Origin: Watersipora subatra
Taxonomy: Eukaryota; Bryozoa; Gymnolaemata; Cheilostomatida; Watersiporidae
Assembly: GCF_963576615.1 (NCBI RefSeq)
Contig: NC_088708.1
Location: forward strand, 50,455,196 to 50,519,195
Direction: 5' to 3'
Length of the DNA stretch: 64,000 nucleotides
In this document: piece by piece, positions 34,975 to 48,257 of the stretch
Numbering within the stretch: the stretch's first letter is position 1
Layout of the letters: each line of letters starts with the position of its first letter
The notes under the pieces: model-generated
What the model was told of the DNA's origin: nothing
Seen by the model: the letters and a program-made list of their open reading frames with translations, nothing else
Database searches by the model: none
Position numbers and translations under genes: made by a program

Positions 34975-35834
34975 GTTAAAAGTTTAAGGTTTAGTGAAAT
35001 ACGTACTAAAACTTCTTTCAAGTATGTGTTTAGTAAACTAAATTAATTTAGGTTAGATTCAACGTTTATGTTACACATCTGTCTCAAAGGTAAAAACTCT
35101 CCACGTAGTACATTGTAATGTTATTTTATTTTTGACCGCAAATCATGACCACAAAATGCTCTAAAGTCATTGTAGGTACCTAAGGTTATTAAGGTTAACA
35201 TAGTATTTTGGTACTATTTTTAATGATGATGATTTTTACCAGGAGTTGATTGCATTAGACTAATGACTGTTAATGACTATGGGTTTCTATACCAATCTAT
35301 GTATGTCTATAGCCTACGATATTAGCCTACATGCCAATTTTTGCATGCCAACACTGAAACGAACTGAAATCATATAATTGTATACCAAATAATTTTTGAT
35401 TGTAATCATGGCAAAACAGACTATATTTAACCATTACTTGCTAATAATTCCACATTTACATGTAAATTTAAACACCTTTACATTTTTATTTTTCTTTCTC
35501 TAATTTATTTCAACGAAACACTTCTTTCAAGTTATGAAATTTTAAATTTATAGTCGTTTGAAAACCTTTACAGTTGTTTTATTTATTTTTAATTTAGTTG
35601 TCCTGCACAAATTTTTTTTTCATGATATGAAATTTGAAAGTTACAGTTGTTTGGCGGTATTTAAAATTTTTTACAATTGTTTTTATTTTCTATCTTAATT
35701 TATTTCAATTATACAAAACACTTTTCTCATGATATGTAGTTTGAAAGTTAGAATGGAAAATGTTGTTATATGTTAAATACAAAACAATTTTCGGTTCAAA
35801 CAATTTTTTATTACCCGGGCAACACCGGGCAGCA
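34975..35834 (-). repeat. Inverted repeat pair, arm B
   Basis: Its reverse complement aligns with 38351-39085 over most of its length. Both start at a GC-rich GCCCGG(T/C)GTTGCCCGGGTAA motif and share long AT-rich blocks such as CAATTATATGATTT and ACCTTTGAGACAGA. A dispersed repeat family; the class is not identified. Confidence 0.75.
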
Positions 35835-36114
35835 CAGCTATTTCTATTGTAAACTTTACAATATAAAGAATATTAACTTGAGATGAAACTAAAATAAATT
35901 TGTTGTTAGGCGTTGAAGTCGCAACGGTAATGCATCCAGAAGTATCTTTCAGCTTTATCATTTTTGCTTTTTGGATGAAGATGAAATATACATTCCAAGA
36001 TGTTCTCAAATAAAAATGAAACAAACTTTGTTGCTGTTTAAATATAATTCTCAAACATTTTAATTTTTCAGCACTAGTTTTACCGTCATTAACTCCTGCA
36101 AAACAGCCTCCCAT

Positions 36115-37835
36115 TGGTCATTAAAATTTGTCACAGTTGTGATAAGCTGGCTTGTGAAGATTGTTATAATTACCTCACAATTCCATCCAGACAAACCTTT
36201 GGTAAAACAAAAAAGTTGACACTTCTAGCCATTTTTAATAATTCTATATTAATATTATTGTTATTATGTTAGTGAATATGACACTCTAGTTCAACTATGA
36301 TTATCATGCCATCAGCGCTAATTAAAGATTATCCCTGTCTTCAACTTCAAACATGAAAAACAAACTTATACGCTTTATTTGCAAAATAGAATTGGCAGAA
36401 AATTGTAGAAGAGATCTTTATGATATGATCTAATGGTTTTAATACCATTGACTGGCTTTACGCTTTTTTAAATGTAGTAGTACTAATGAGAGTATGAGCA
36501 GGGACGATCGCCACCATCGTTACTTTTTAGTTTAATTACATTTCCATTAGCGACTTGCGATGGGAATTAACATCCTAGACTGGTAGGAAATTTTAACCTA
36601 AAATTAACTTTTTGTATAATGTGCTGTAGACTAGTATTACTTGTATTACACTAGTAATTACGTAAATGTACTTTTGAAATATTCTTATTAATGGTTATTC
36701 TCTTGTTAAATAACCATAGATAGAAAATAGTAAAAAAGTAAATAACGATAAAGCAAACATTAAAACAACACCAATTAATTTCATTTTTGTCTATATTAAT
36801 GTAATTATTATATCACTTTTAAAATTACAATGTTTTTATTTTAAATATCTATTAGGATTTCCTGTTTTTAATATATGATGTATTACATTATGTTCATGGT
36901 TTATTTGATTTTAACTTACCATTTATATTTACTATCTAAATAATAATTATTCTAATATTTATAAATATGAAATAATAGTACTAATACTATTAGTTGCATT
37001 ATTGATATAATTAATATATTTTATATTATTAATAATTAATATAAATACTCTGACACTACGTTAAAATATCATCTAGGCTCAGATTAAAACTACTGTTTGT
37101 AACTATTTATTGCCCATATTCTATAAAATATTCATTATTATTGTTTCAAATGTTAGTTATCAACATTTTAACCAGTCACAAAAAGAGTCACTAATAATTA
37201 GTTAGTGAAAATAGTAAACAATTTTAATATTATTCATTAAATATAGATAGATTTTTGACTGCAGCATCTGGTTATTGATGCCATTTTATTTGAATTAAAT
37301 CTCTTTCAATTTAATTAGGGATAGAGTGATAATTTTTATATTTCTTACATCAACTAAACAACAACGTTTTACTTATATTGATTTAGAAATAAAGTACTAT
37401 AATAGCTATGCAGAATACCTGGTATGATATGCTACCAGTTCAACTAACATATATGCTATTTTGAATAGGCCTTTAAGAAAAATACCATCTAAATTAAAAA
37501 AACACAAAGGTTACCAAAAACTCCCTAAAAAACATGAAGAATGAGCCAAAAACAGCAGTCAGTGGTGTTGTAATTATTATTACAATAGGACAATAGAACT
37601 GAGGAGAAGAGACAAACTTAGAGATAAAGTATTCAAAACACCAAAATAGTCTACTATATTTCTGCAAGTCAGTAAACATAAGGTGCCACATTATGTTTAC
37701 TGCCGAGTTCATTAGTGTCTTATGACCATCATGTTGCCCTTTAGATACATGCATTTGCATCCCGATGAGACATCACAAAAATATCAATATATCATGGACC
37801 AATAAGCCGTTTTTAAAAGTTTTTAAAGCTTTAGA
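36115..37835. other. Intergenic, very AT-rich
   Basis: Runs of A/T-only sequence (for example 36780-37030). No gene or defined repeat seen. Confidence 0.5.
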
Positions 37836-37839
37836 TAGA

Positions 37840-38075
37840 TAAGACTAGCTGTGCCTGCCTGTGTTGCTCGAGTGTTAAAAATCAGCTTATAAACTAAGTA
37901 AGCTAGTAAGCTAGTAATTCCAGTAAGCTAGTTAATAGGCGCTAGGCTTCTAATGGTGGTAGGCCATGACGTTGCGTCAGCTACAGTTATTCTAATAATA
38001 GCTACAGCCGGAATGACAGACAGACGACAGACGACAGATGACAGACATACTCTGAGAAATATATATATAGATGTT
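37840..38075 (+). mobile_element. 3' end of a SINE/LINE-type repeat
   Basis: Starts near GACTAGCTGTGCCTGCCTG and ends in a GACAGACAGACGACAGAC run and ATATATATATAG. This tail layout is typical of invertebrate retroposons and resembles the SINE tail at 23.8 kb. No coding part. Confidence 0.4.
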
Positions 38076-38350
38076 GTATTAAATTTTAGACTGTTTAAAA
38101 TTTTTTGAAAAATTCACCAAATTTTATGCAATAGGTTCATTAAAAAAGTCTTGCCCATATTTACTGTAAACACTTTGCAAATAATATTGACAATTTATTT
38201 GATACTAGTTAGAGTCATGTTTAATCTTTCATTTAATGTTTTTGAATCAGTTGAATTATTACAAAAAGAGACTTTTTTTCTTCACTTCATGGACACTGTT
38301 TGCATTGTCTTTAACGTTTTAAACCAACTTGAGTGCATATATAAATATAC

Positions 38351-39085
38351 TGGATGAATGCCGGGCGTTGCCCGGGTAACAAAAAGTCTTTGCACAGAAA
38401 ATTTATTTTTATTTGATGTATAACAACATTTACCATTTTAATTTTCAAATTTTATATCACGAGAAGATTGTTTTTTACAGTTCAAATAAATTATAAGAAA
38501 ACATAAAACAACTGCAAAGGTTTTCAGACTTTTTCAAAAATTTGTAATTTTTAAATTTCATATTATGAAAAATGTGTTTTGTGGATATTAATCAATTTGG
38601 AGAAAAAATAAAACAACTTTAAAGGTGTTTAAATGCAAAAGTCAAATAATTAGTAAGTAATGGCTCTGTTTTGCTACGATTACAATGAAACATTATTTGG
38701 TAAACAATTATATGATTTTAATTCGTTTCAGTGTTTTAGTGAAAATATCGCATGGTGTGGTATAAAACTCAAAGTAATTATTTAAATGGTAAAATCATCA
38801 AAATTTTATATATGTATTGTGCATATAAAAATTAGTAACAAAACAAAATGTTAACCTTAATAATTATAGTTCCCGACAGTAACTCTAGTTTATTTAGCGG
38901 TTATGATCTGCAAGAAAATGTAACATTATAATGTACTACATGCGGTACGTACTATTGAGAGTCCTTACCTTTGAGACAGACTTATAACAGAAGTGTTGAA
39001 TTTAACTAAAATGATATTAGTTTACTAAATACATACTCAGGGCTAAGCTTTAATATGTATTTTATTAAACTAAACTTTAAATTTT
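38351..39085 (+). repeat. Inverted repeat pair, arm A
   Basis: Plus-orientation partner of 34975-35834, separated by about 2.5 kb. It begins with GCCGGGCGTTGCCCGGGTAA. A third fragment in the arm-B orientation lies at 41745-41945. Confidence 0.75.
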
Positions 39086-39844
39086 TCATAGGCTAAAATT
39101 TTATAACTAATTTGTTTTTGAACTCATTTTTACTATAACTTATAATGAATAATGCTAAACTAAGAAATCAAGCATTGTACATCTGTTTTAAATGTTATGG
39201 AAAGAAATTCGGTGAACAACATATCGACATCGACTGCCAAATTTTCATTTTGAGATAACTTTTTGTTGATATCGAATGATGGAAAAAAGTTTGCCCTAGT
39301 ATGGCGAGGACGAAAAGGCATTGCTTTTCATAGAGTTGGGCAAAAACTTTTTATAACAATTGTAACAATGGGCATTGTAACCCCTGGGTGCAATATAATC
39401 TTCTACGAAGGTTTTCAGCTCACCATACAACTTTTATTTCACCATACAAGTTTAAGAAAACTTTCCCCCCAGTTTAAATTTGGCAGTTGGTGTGCTTATT
39501 ACATATGTCGAAATAACTAAGACATTGAAATGCGGGTCACCGAAAATGTTTTCACAACGTTTGTAAGAGACGCAATGACCGATTTCTCTCAGGTCAGCAA
39601 TTCACGTGGAAAATTTTGTGAAAAGTACATAGGCGAGAGCAAATATTCATTTTTAGCGCTATACTCATATTTACTATAAATTAAGTTTTATTCAGCATAC
39701 GCAAATAACTAAAAGTATCTATATTTAATTCGTTAGCTATGAAATCTGAGACTGATACAAATGTAATGGAATTAACAATAAGAAATGATTTTCATGACAA
39801 TAAAGTTGGAGATCATAAATAAATAAGAAGCAAGCACCCGTATT

Positions 39845-40075
39845 GTTAATACTGCCAAGGAATATGGCCGCAACTAATCAACAATCACAACTATTATTAA
39901 AAACAAGAAATCCATTAAAGCACAAAGAAGAGCTTATGGGATGACGACTTGAAGGAGTTTGAGACTATGCACAGGATCAGCATTCAAGAGGATCAACCAT
40001 TTAGTGGTGGCAAGGGAATAGAAGTGACTGAAAAACCTACATAGCAGAAATCAAAGGAGCCATAAGTTGGTATGA
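39845..40075 (+). pseudogene. Decayed Tigger/CENP-B-like transposase fragment
   Basis: The plus frame from 39845 reads VNTAKEYGRN, stop, STITTIIKNKKSIKA. This resembles the CENP-B/pogo N-terminal helix-turn-helix (A-x-x-Y-x-x-x-x-STI-x-x-x-x-KNK). A second frame gives further charged residues (KEFETMHRISIQ). Several stops and frame changes; no catalytic part seen. Low certainty. Confidence 0.35.
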
Positions 40076-40204
40076 AAACCTTACTACATTCATTGAGAAT
40101 AAATATTCAGCAAATGTTCTCACAGGCCGTGTTATGTACATTGTTAATGAAAAGCACAGGAGCTATTTTAGAGAGAACTTCAGAAGTAGTCAGAAACATA
40201 CTTT

Positions 40205-40632
40205 AGTGAATAGATTTTTTTCAAAACCAAAGTGTCGAGAGCACAGATGATAACAGTGAATATAACAAAAGTGTCGAAGAGCACAGATGATAACAGTGAA
40301 TATAACAAAAGTGTCGAAGAGAACAGATAATAACAGTGAATACTACCAAAGTGCCGAAGAGCACAGATGATAACAGTTAATATAACAAAAGTGTCGAAAA
40401 GCACAGATGATAACAGTGAATATAGCAAAAGTGTCGAAGAGCACAGATGATAACAGTGAATATAACCAAAGTGTCGAGAGCACAGATGATAACAGTGAAT
40501 ATAACAAAAGTGTCGAAAAGCACAGATGATAACAGTGAATATAACAAAAGTGTCGAAGAGCACAGATGATAACAGTGAATATAACAAAAGTGTCAAAGAG
40601 CACAGATGATAACAGTGAATATAACAAAAAAG
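40205..40632. repeat. 40-bp minisatellite, about 10 copies
   Basis: Unit AAAAGTGTCGAAGAGCACAG followed by ATGATAACAGTGAATATAAC, with a few 39-bp units. The minus-strand open frames over it arise from the repeat. Confidence 0.93.
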
Positions 40633-41339
40633 CTAAAGATGAAAACGTACCTGAAAAAGTGCTATTAGATTAGGTTTTTTAAAAAGAATGTTTAACTTCA
40701 AGTGTTTAATTTACTGATTTGGATTGGTACATAAAACAATACTGCACAATGCGTATATAATGTATATCATCATTTATCCTCTTTGTGTGTCATGTTTTTT
40801 ATGTTTTATTAATTTCATTTTACGCTGTATTTTATGTCATGTTTAATTGAGTTTTGCTTAATTTATTTTAATTTTATGTTTTATTTCTTGTTTAATCATG
40901 TTTTTGCGAGCAGGCCTGTTTTCTGCTACATAAATACAAATCATTGTATGTATGTAACTCATACATAATTAGCTACTCAAGATAGCTGAAGCATCCACAT
41001 TATCTTCTAAAACTTGCTAAAGCCCTGCCCTCTAGAGTATAAACACGTACAAACTTCTCTATGTATGGTTACATTGATTCTTGTGCACATTTAATACAAG
41101 ACAGACTACAACCTTCTATGGATCCTTTCACAAGAGTTAGCTAGCAATTGTCTGCATTGCACCAACATTTACAACGCACCAGTAAACATCATCCTCAATA
41201 AGTGATCAAGTGGGCTATCTTCTACATTGCACTAAGTTAGCTTGATTTCTTAGAACACTCTCTGCACCAGCAGAACAGCTGTGTCTTTCCGACCATTTCT
41301 GCTTTTCAGTACCGTAAAGAGCTAAACTTCATCTTTTAA

Positions 41340-41945
41340 GACCAGTAGAAAAATTGGAGTTGCAATCTCTTCGACAGGAATAGACAACTATTTTTAGCCG
41401 GCTAAAAGATTCCACTTTATTTAAATTTATGGTTGTTTTCATTAAATTTATTTTTAAGTGGCAACATAATTTAAATTGATATGTTTTTGCCTCCTCTCTG
41501 CTCTACTAGCTACATGTACCAGCTTAAGTCAAGTTACTTCAAAGGTAATGATACTCCAAATGTATGTAATTTATAGTAAATATAATTTCATTTTTTTTAT
41601 TGCTATTAAATGGTCAAGCGTGCAAGATGTCACTTTCAAAGACTGCATTGCTTGGCCTTTTTTGTCGAATTAAGTTGAAAAAGTTTTGAACTGGACATAC
41701 TAAAAGTTATAGTAAAAGCGAAGACAGAAAATGATAAATGATAAAATTTTAGTTTTGAATGTTGAATTTCAGTAAAATAGTTTAAAATACATAATAAAAC
41801 TTAGCTTTTAGCGTGTGCTTAGTAAGCTAAATTAATTTGAAGTGAATTCAAAGTTTATGTTATACGTACGTACATACATACATACGTCTTGAAGGTAAAA
41901 ACCCCTTACCGTACGTACTGCATTTGGTCCACTGCATTGCATCCA
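41340..41945. repeat. Composite dispersed-repeat segment
   Basis: The left part resembles 31030-31285. 41745-41945 matches the AT-rich part of the 34975-35834 repeat. It contains a short CATACATACATACGT run near 41875. Non-coding. Confidence 0.5.
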
Positions 41946-41962
41946 TTTTCCTCATAAGTGAT

Positions 41963-42341
41963 TTGCTGTAACAAGTGAAATCACTTTTCTTCTATTGGGC
42001 TATTGCTGCATCACACCATTGTGTGCATCTCTAGGTGTCTTATTTCACAACAATGTGGAGTTGGATTTTCCTGCAGGATGTTTATTGCTGAATGGTACTG
42101 AGCCCTACCTTTTCCTGGGTGGTCCATTACAGAATCCCGCTCAGGAGTACATTTCTGTGAGTGGTTTGTTATTGCATTCGACAGTTGTGTGACCCTCAGT
42201 GAGTGGTTGATTGCCACATCTTGCATTGGTATAGCTTTCGGCAGGCGATTTTCTGTGGCACTCAATTTTTGTGCTGTTCTCGCTCCCTCTCTCTCTATCT
42301 TTTTCTCTCTCTATCTTTCTCTCACTCTATCTTTCTCTCTC

Positions 42342-42384
<43 letters not shown>

Positions 42385-42985
42385 TTCTCGGTTTTGCTGC
42401 TCTAGACTGGTGTGTACTTGTCATTTAAACACTGGTTTGGTGCAATTAATTTGCTCATATTTGGCCATCGATTTTCATCTATATTGACTGCAAGAGTCTG
42501 ATTATCTCCGTCTATCTTAGCATGACCTTTGGCTGTCAAGGTTGCATCAATGTTGGAAATAGATTTTGTCTCTCAAAACAATGTTGTGCGAATCATATTG
42601 TTCCATTGCTGCAATGTCGATCCTCCAAGTCTGAAAAGTTTTTTGACTCTTGTGCCTATAAAAACTAATCAAGGTGAAATATTTAGTAATTTTAGGTTTG
42701 AAAAGAGTTTGATGCCTGCTGGCATACAAGCCTTTTCATTGGTTCTCTTGCCTAATAATAAATTTGATCATTTACTACTGTTTATGACTGTCACTAATGC
42801 CAACAGAACTAAAATTGATAGAATATTTTTCTTATTCAGCAACAACATTTTATTATTTCAACAACAACAGAATAGTAGCTTTCACTGTTTGCAACTCTCA
42901 GTGCATAGATGAGCATTACTATTTGCTTATATGGATTAGGTTTACTATGTGTGTGTATGGATTAGCCTTTTCATGTCTATGGATA
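41963..42985. repeat. Direct duplication, copy 1 (about 1 kb)
   Basis: Aligns with 44697-45655 through shared segments such as TGAGCCCTACCT, GTACATTTCTGTG, TTGCCACATCTTGCATTGGT and CCTAATAATAAATTTGATC. No convincing coding frame survives in both copies. Confidence 0.8.
42275..42392 (+). repeat. CT-rich microsatellite
   Basis: Irregular (CTCT)n with CTCTATCTTT subrepeats inside the first copy of the 1-kb duplication. The second copy has only CTCTCTCT here, so the expansion came after duplication. Confidence 0.95.
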
Positions 42986-43439
42986 GATTAGCTTTAAAAT
43001 ATCAAGCTTAACTTGAATATGTTTATGTTAATTTACAGATAGCATGCCAAAGCTTAAAAATACTACGCACACATTTACATGTATATAAGCTAGACATTTT
43101 TGCTTTAATATTTTCATGGATTCTTAATTACTGTTATAAACAGCTATATATGAATGCAAGGGAAATATATATATTATTATGATTGCGTGTTTGAACATTG
43201 TGTGTCACACTCTCCAGCCACAAAATTTAAATAAAAATATTTCCAAAATTAAGATTTGAATTTTCAGCATTCAGTTTTATAAAACTGGCATTCCCTCACA
43301 GAGCTATTTAAATTCTTGGTAATGCATAAAAATATAACTGTGTATTGACTTGAAAATTCTTAAAAATGCTTATCAATTTGCATAATTCTTAGCGAATTCT
43401 TTGAATTCATAGCATATAAACATACTATTGTTAGTAAGC

Positions 43440-43930
43440 ATTCTTCATTCATTATTCTGAATACAGACGCATAAAGGGAAGCGGTGCCAAGTGGCAGCCA
43501 GAGAACTACAAAGAAGATGATGGAAACAGCTCAGAGCGAAAGAAAAACAAGCTAAACATAAACAGGGAACAAATGCAAAGAATGAGCCATCAAACCAACC
43601 GTATAATGATTGTAGTAGAGAATTTAGACTGGCAAGTAAAGATAAATGAAAAGAACAGTTCAGATATTGAATTTTAAAAAATTCAAAAAAGAGCGAACTC
43701 AAGCTAAATTAGATGCTATGAAGAAGAGATTTCATAACTATAAGGAAAGAGAATGGATGCAAACGAGGATTGATGCAATAGATGAAGAAAACAAGCATAC
43801 CTTAACATCAACAGCCATTAAATGAGAGTTTGGGAAATTGAAATTATTGATAAAGAACTATTGATGAACTTTGAAAATAGGAAAATCGAATTACAAAAAA
43901 TACAGAAATACAGAGAACTAATGCAGGTGA
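43440..43930 (+). pseudogene. Possible decayed coding segment, unidentified
   Basis: Purine-rich sequence giving charged stretches in changing frames, such as NDCSREFRLASKDK and KKRFHNYKEREWMQTRIDAI, with several stops. It looks like an eroded gene or transposon ORF, but I do not recognise the family. Confidence 0.3.
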
Positions 43931-44690
43931 TGTTCAATATATTTATTATGGTAGATTTAATATTGGGTCAATGAATCTTAATTGAAAACACTGCCAGGCC
44001 CTCCAATTTCAGAGAAACTCTCTGACTTGCTGACATAATAGAACAGTTTTACTTGAACCCTCTCCAATAATATTTGGTCATTCTAATTGATTCAACTTGA
44101 TTTTTAACTGTATTTTAACGGCCTGTGTAAAAAAATAAAGGAAAGCAAACACGTAAAAAATAGACACGATGCAGGGGCAAAGCAAACACGACGGTGAAGT
44201 GAACGCGACGATGAAGTGAACATGGTGACGAAGTGAAAATGATGACAAAGTAAACATGTCGGAAAATTAAAAGAAGGTAAAGTCTGCACAGGTTTCTTTC
44301 AGCTTTTCTAATGACTGACCATAAGCTAACACAAACTGTCAACTGCATGTGTTAAAGAAGAAAGACAAGTTTAGCAAATCATCAGACATCAGATGGTAGT
44401 TAGAAGAAATCACATTAATAACAAAGAGCAAACAGACAGGTCGATCTAATAACTTATAATTCAAACATCCATGACTTAGAGACGAGGTTGTCTGCAATGA
44501 AAATATCATGTGATGCAATTTAGGTAGTTATCACATGTATCACAATGTTCTACTAGTTTTCACATAATTCAACTAAGGATCAAGAAAGTATTTTAACCTG
44601 AGAATTTTCTCCTGATAAATATTGATGTGTTGTGGCTGAAACTTTAGGCTCTATGCTGTAGGTTTGATTGACTGCATAAAAGCCTTCTCT
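43931..44690. other. Intergenic spacer between duplicated blocks
   Basis: No gene or defined repeat seen. A short imperfect GTGAA/GACGA-rich stretch lies near 44180-44260. Confidence 0.45.
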
Positions 44691-44696
44691 CGGGTA

Positions 44697-45655
44697 ATTT
44701 GCTGAAACAGGCAAATTGACTTCTCTCTGTGGGCGGGTTAATGAAGCGCCATGTCATTTTGTGGCTCTCTCAAGATAACTTATTGCAGAATTATGTGAAG
44801 CTGTACTTGTTGGTATTTTCTATTGCTACTTGATACTGAGCCCTACCTATTTCTGGGTGCTTCATTACAAAATCTCATTCAGAAGTACATTTCTGTGGAT
44901 AGGTAGTTAGTACGTCACACAGTTGTATGATCCTAAGTGGGTAGTTTATTGCCACATCTTGCATTGGTATACCTTTCTGTTGGTTATTTTCAGTGGCACC
45001 CAATTTTTGTGCTGCTCTCTCTAAAGGGTTTGTCGCTCTATATTGGTGTGTGTCTGTACTTCAAAACACTGGATTGGCTCCATTAACTTGGACCTTTTTT
45101 GACTAGCGACTTTCATGTTTATAGGCTATATAAATCTGATCATCTTGTTTCTCAATGCATGGCCACCAACTTTCATGTTTATTTAATGCCGAAGTCTGAT
45201 CCTCTTGTTTCTCAATGCATGACTTCTGGTTGTTAATGTTGCGTTGATTATGAGAATGGATTTTGCCTCTCAAATCAACGCTGCACGGATCAATTTTGTT
45301 ACACCTGCACTGCGCATCCTCCAAAGCTTTGAAACATATTTCAGCTCTTCTTGTGGCTACAAACATTAATCCCGGTATAATATTCATTATATTCAGTAAA
45401 GTTTGAGATAAAATTTATGCTGCTATGGAAGCCTTTTTATTGGTTCTCTTCTCTAATAATAAATTTGATCTGTTACAAATGTTTGTTACTCTTACTAATG
45501 CCAACAAAGCTAGATGTGATAAAATATTATTCCTAATCTTCTTTCAAATACAACAGAATAGCAGCTTTCATGATTTGCAACTATCAATGCATTAGATAAG
45601 CAGTACTATTGCTTTTTTAGATTAGCGTTACTAATGTACGTCTATGTGTGATTAG
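44697..45655. repeat. Direct duplication, copy 2 (about 1 kb)
   Basis: Second copy of 41963-42985, same orientation, offset by about 2.7 kb and moderately diverged. It contains a local repeat of CTTGTTTCTCAATGCATG near 45140 and 45200. Confidence 0.8.
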
Positions 45656-45689
45656 ATTTACTAAGTTTATGTATTTGTCCACATTTGCA

Positions 45690-46185
45690 AATCTACTGCT
45701 CTGTAGAGTGTACATATCATATACGTACATATATATGATATATATACATAATAAATATATAATTAAAATATAAAGATACAATATAAATAATATAAGTTTC
45801 CTTTTTAGATTCAAATTTTACGTTAAAGCTGTCATATAGTGGATCAAGTACTCTTATAAAAATATGTTCTGTTTTCCTTGAAAGGCAATGATAGACACTT
45901 CAAGTATTTACGGCTACCATTAAAGCAAATGCAGTGTCGAAAAAAAGTGTAAGAGACTAGATTTAAAAATTCATGATATATATCTCTATATATCTCTATA
46001 ATGCATCATAATATATAACATAGCAAATAATCTTAAATATTGTATAATGTATGTTATATAATATGATATATATTTATTATGATATTCTTTATTATATTAT
46101 ACATTGTTATATATTTATATATATATATTTCCTAAAATATATCGTATAATTATATAATATATGTTATATGATATAGTATGAGAAA
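45690..46185. repeat. AT-rich low-complexity DNA
   Basis: Dense TATA/ATAT sequence, for example 45720-45760 and 45970-46180, directly before the first Helentron-like element. Confidence 0.85.
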
Positions 46186-46191
46186 TTATTA

Positions 46192-47371
46192 TCCCACGAC
46201 CAAATGAGCGGAGTGAAGTTTGAGAGTTTTTATGATAAATGCATGTGCACACAACTTACAAAAATTTTTCATCAACAACGGAGCAAACCCTTGTCTCAAA
46301 ATCTCATCAACAAATTTAACGATCGTTTTGTAAAGTCGTTAAAGTATAATAACGATACAAAACACATTTAAGCCTATTTAAATATGTTACCAAGTCTTTG
46401 TAAATTGTTGACAGTCTCTTAAAACTTACCCATCTGATCGGATTATACACAAATAGGCAGATTAATTTGGCCGAAAATCGCCACAAAACGCTTGAAAAGC
46501 TTGGTTTAATAAAAGTTAAGACCGGCCTACGATATGCCAATAAAGCCGTGCGACAGATAGTAGAACTATTTAGCAGTGCGCATTTCACGAGAAAACTGTG
46601 CTAATTTCACCAGTCTATGGCCTTGTTTACTTGTAATCAAATTTATTTGAAGGTTTCTGTAATAAACGTAGACCGTTTGAGGCGTAGACTGATTTTACAG
46701 GTACGAAATTGTGGTACACAGTTTATCAGCCTATGTTATTTTTGTCCAATCACCAAAGGTTTCATTGAATTATTTAAAATGTTAGCTGAAATTCTTTATA
46801 ACTTATGTACGAGCTAGGGTCAAACTACAATGCCCCTTTATGACGAGGCATTCCTCTCGATCCAGCAAGGGGTTTGACAATACACAAAAGTCAAGGTCTT
46901 ACCATGGCTAAAGCTGTCATTAATATAGGCCACCACAAAATGACTGCTGAAATATCGTTTGTTGCTCTCTCTCGAGTTCGAAACATCAATGACTTACTGG
47001 TTAACAACTTCACTAGGGAGCGCATCACTCGATTAGCTATCAATGACCAAATCTTACAACGCAAAAGAGAGGAGACTAGGCTGTGCGACCCTTAACAGAC
47101 ACTGTATACTTATAACAGATATTGTAATATCAACAATTAACCAACTACTCGTATACCTGGTTTCAACCAACTTTACCTCCAAAATAAATTGTTAGTTGCA
47201 CCTTTTTAGAGTCGTGATCCCTCAAATTTATTTTATATCATCTCAAACAAGTCTCATTTACACTATAATCTGTCAATTCCTGCTGAGAACTACTTTTTCA
47301 ACAACCAACAGTACCCTTTCTTTTTTCCATTATCACTTTGGTCGTGGGCTGTATGACAGTGGAATTTCTAG
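46192..47371 (+). mobile_element. Helentron/Helitron-like element, copy 1, with helicase remnant
   Basis: Starts TCCCACGACC after an A and ends ATTTCTAG before a T, as expected for Helitrons (5' TC, 3' CTRR, A/T target). The 5' terminus CCCACGACCAAA is repeated inverted about 30 bp inside the 3' end (TTTGGTCGTGGG), and a small CTGT-ATG-ACAG hairpin follows. This asymmetric arrangement is known from Helentrons. It retains a PIF1-like helicase C-terminal piece, so it is an internally deleted autonomous relative. Confidence 0.8.
46845..47095 (+). pseudogene. PIF1-like helicase C-terminal fragment (Helitron Rep/Hel)
   Basis: About 80 codons carry the last helicase motifs of the Helitron PIF1 family: GLTIHKSQGLT (motif V region) then FVALSRVRNINDLLV (motif VI region), with a stop at 47093-47095. 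A preceding IPLDPAR-like stretch fits the family. Walker motifs and the Rep domain are absent from this copy, so it is non-functional. Confidence 0.85.
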
Positions 47372-48240
47372 TATGCAAATTATACATATTTTAAAAATAT
47401 GAAGTGAAATAATGTAAATGTTATATCTTTGCTTGCCTTGAGAGAAAAGAGGGTGGAAGTTAGTTAGACAATAGAGTGAGCCATAGAAATGTACTGTGAA
47501 ACTAACTCCAATTTATACTAAATATAGTTTAAAGTTAGTTTAGTTATATATTTTTATTATTTTAATGTATGTCTTTAGCTTTCAACTTTCACTTGTAAAG
47601 TGGCAAACTTTTGAAAAATTTTGGGAGTCATATGACGAAAATTTTCTTGTTTATCATTACAAATATGCATGTATACTCAAATCTGGTGTTGTCAGCATAA
47701 AAACCTGTGAGTTGAGGTGATTGTCTGTTGAGGCTTGACTATAAATTACAACTTACAGATGACTACATATGACCAAAGGTTGTTCTGCTATACTTTGTAT
47801 TACATAGATATATTTCACTATAAAACTCTATACTTTTTTTAACACCTCAACAAATTCAACAGCAATTCACATAATGTGGAAAGTGTAGGAGTGTTGCAGT
47901 GAATTAGAAAAACATTTTACTAAACCGCACCCTACCTATTAAAGTTTCTCATGCGATGTGATACAAGGTGATGATCATCCATTCTAAACTTTGATGGCTG
48001 TGATTGTTGTAACTCTGACAGATCAGAATATTTTCTATTTTTTTGCTGTTGAAAGCTCAGTAATGAGGTTTACTAAAACTGTGCAAAAAGTGATAGTCTG
48101 TTGAATATAAGGTAAAAAAGTATTTCTTTTGAAACATTCTAAGTTTTTTTGTTACCACTCGCAGGATGTCTGATGTGTTTTTTCTTTGAACTGGTGTAAT
48201 TGAAATTTAGCCTTTTTAAAATGAGTACACATATTCTGCA
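47372..48240. other. Intergenic, nothing recognised
   Basis: Lies between the first Helentron copy and the 3' end of RGM-like gene B. No gene seen. Confidence 0.5.
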
Positions 48241-48251
48241 GCGGCAAATAC

Positions 48252-48257
48252 TTTATT
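48252..48257 (-). terminator. Candidate polyadenylation signal of RGM-like gene B
   Basis: AATAAA on the minus strand, 220 bp past the stop codon, a distance similar to that in gene A. Confidence 0.45.

Noticed and set aside
40180-40627. Two minus-strand hydrophobic repeat frames
   Set aside because: Translations of a 40-bp minisatellite in shifting frames; no start context or domain.
42189-42487. Ser/Leu-rich frames
   Set aside because: Produced by the CT microsatellite inside a duplicated non-coding block.
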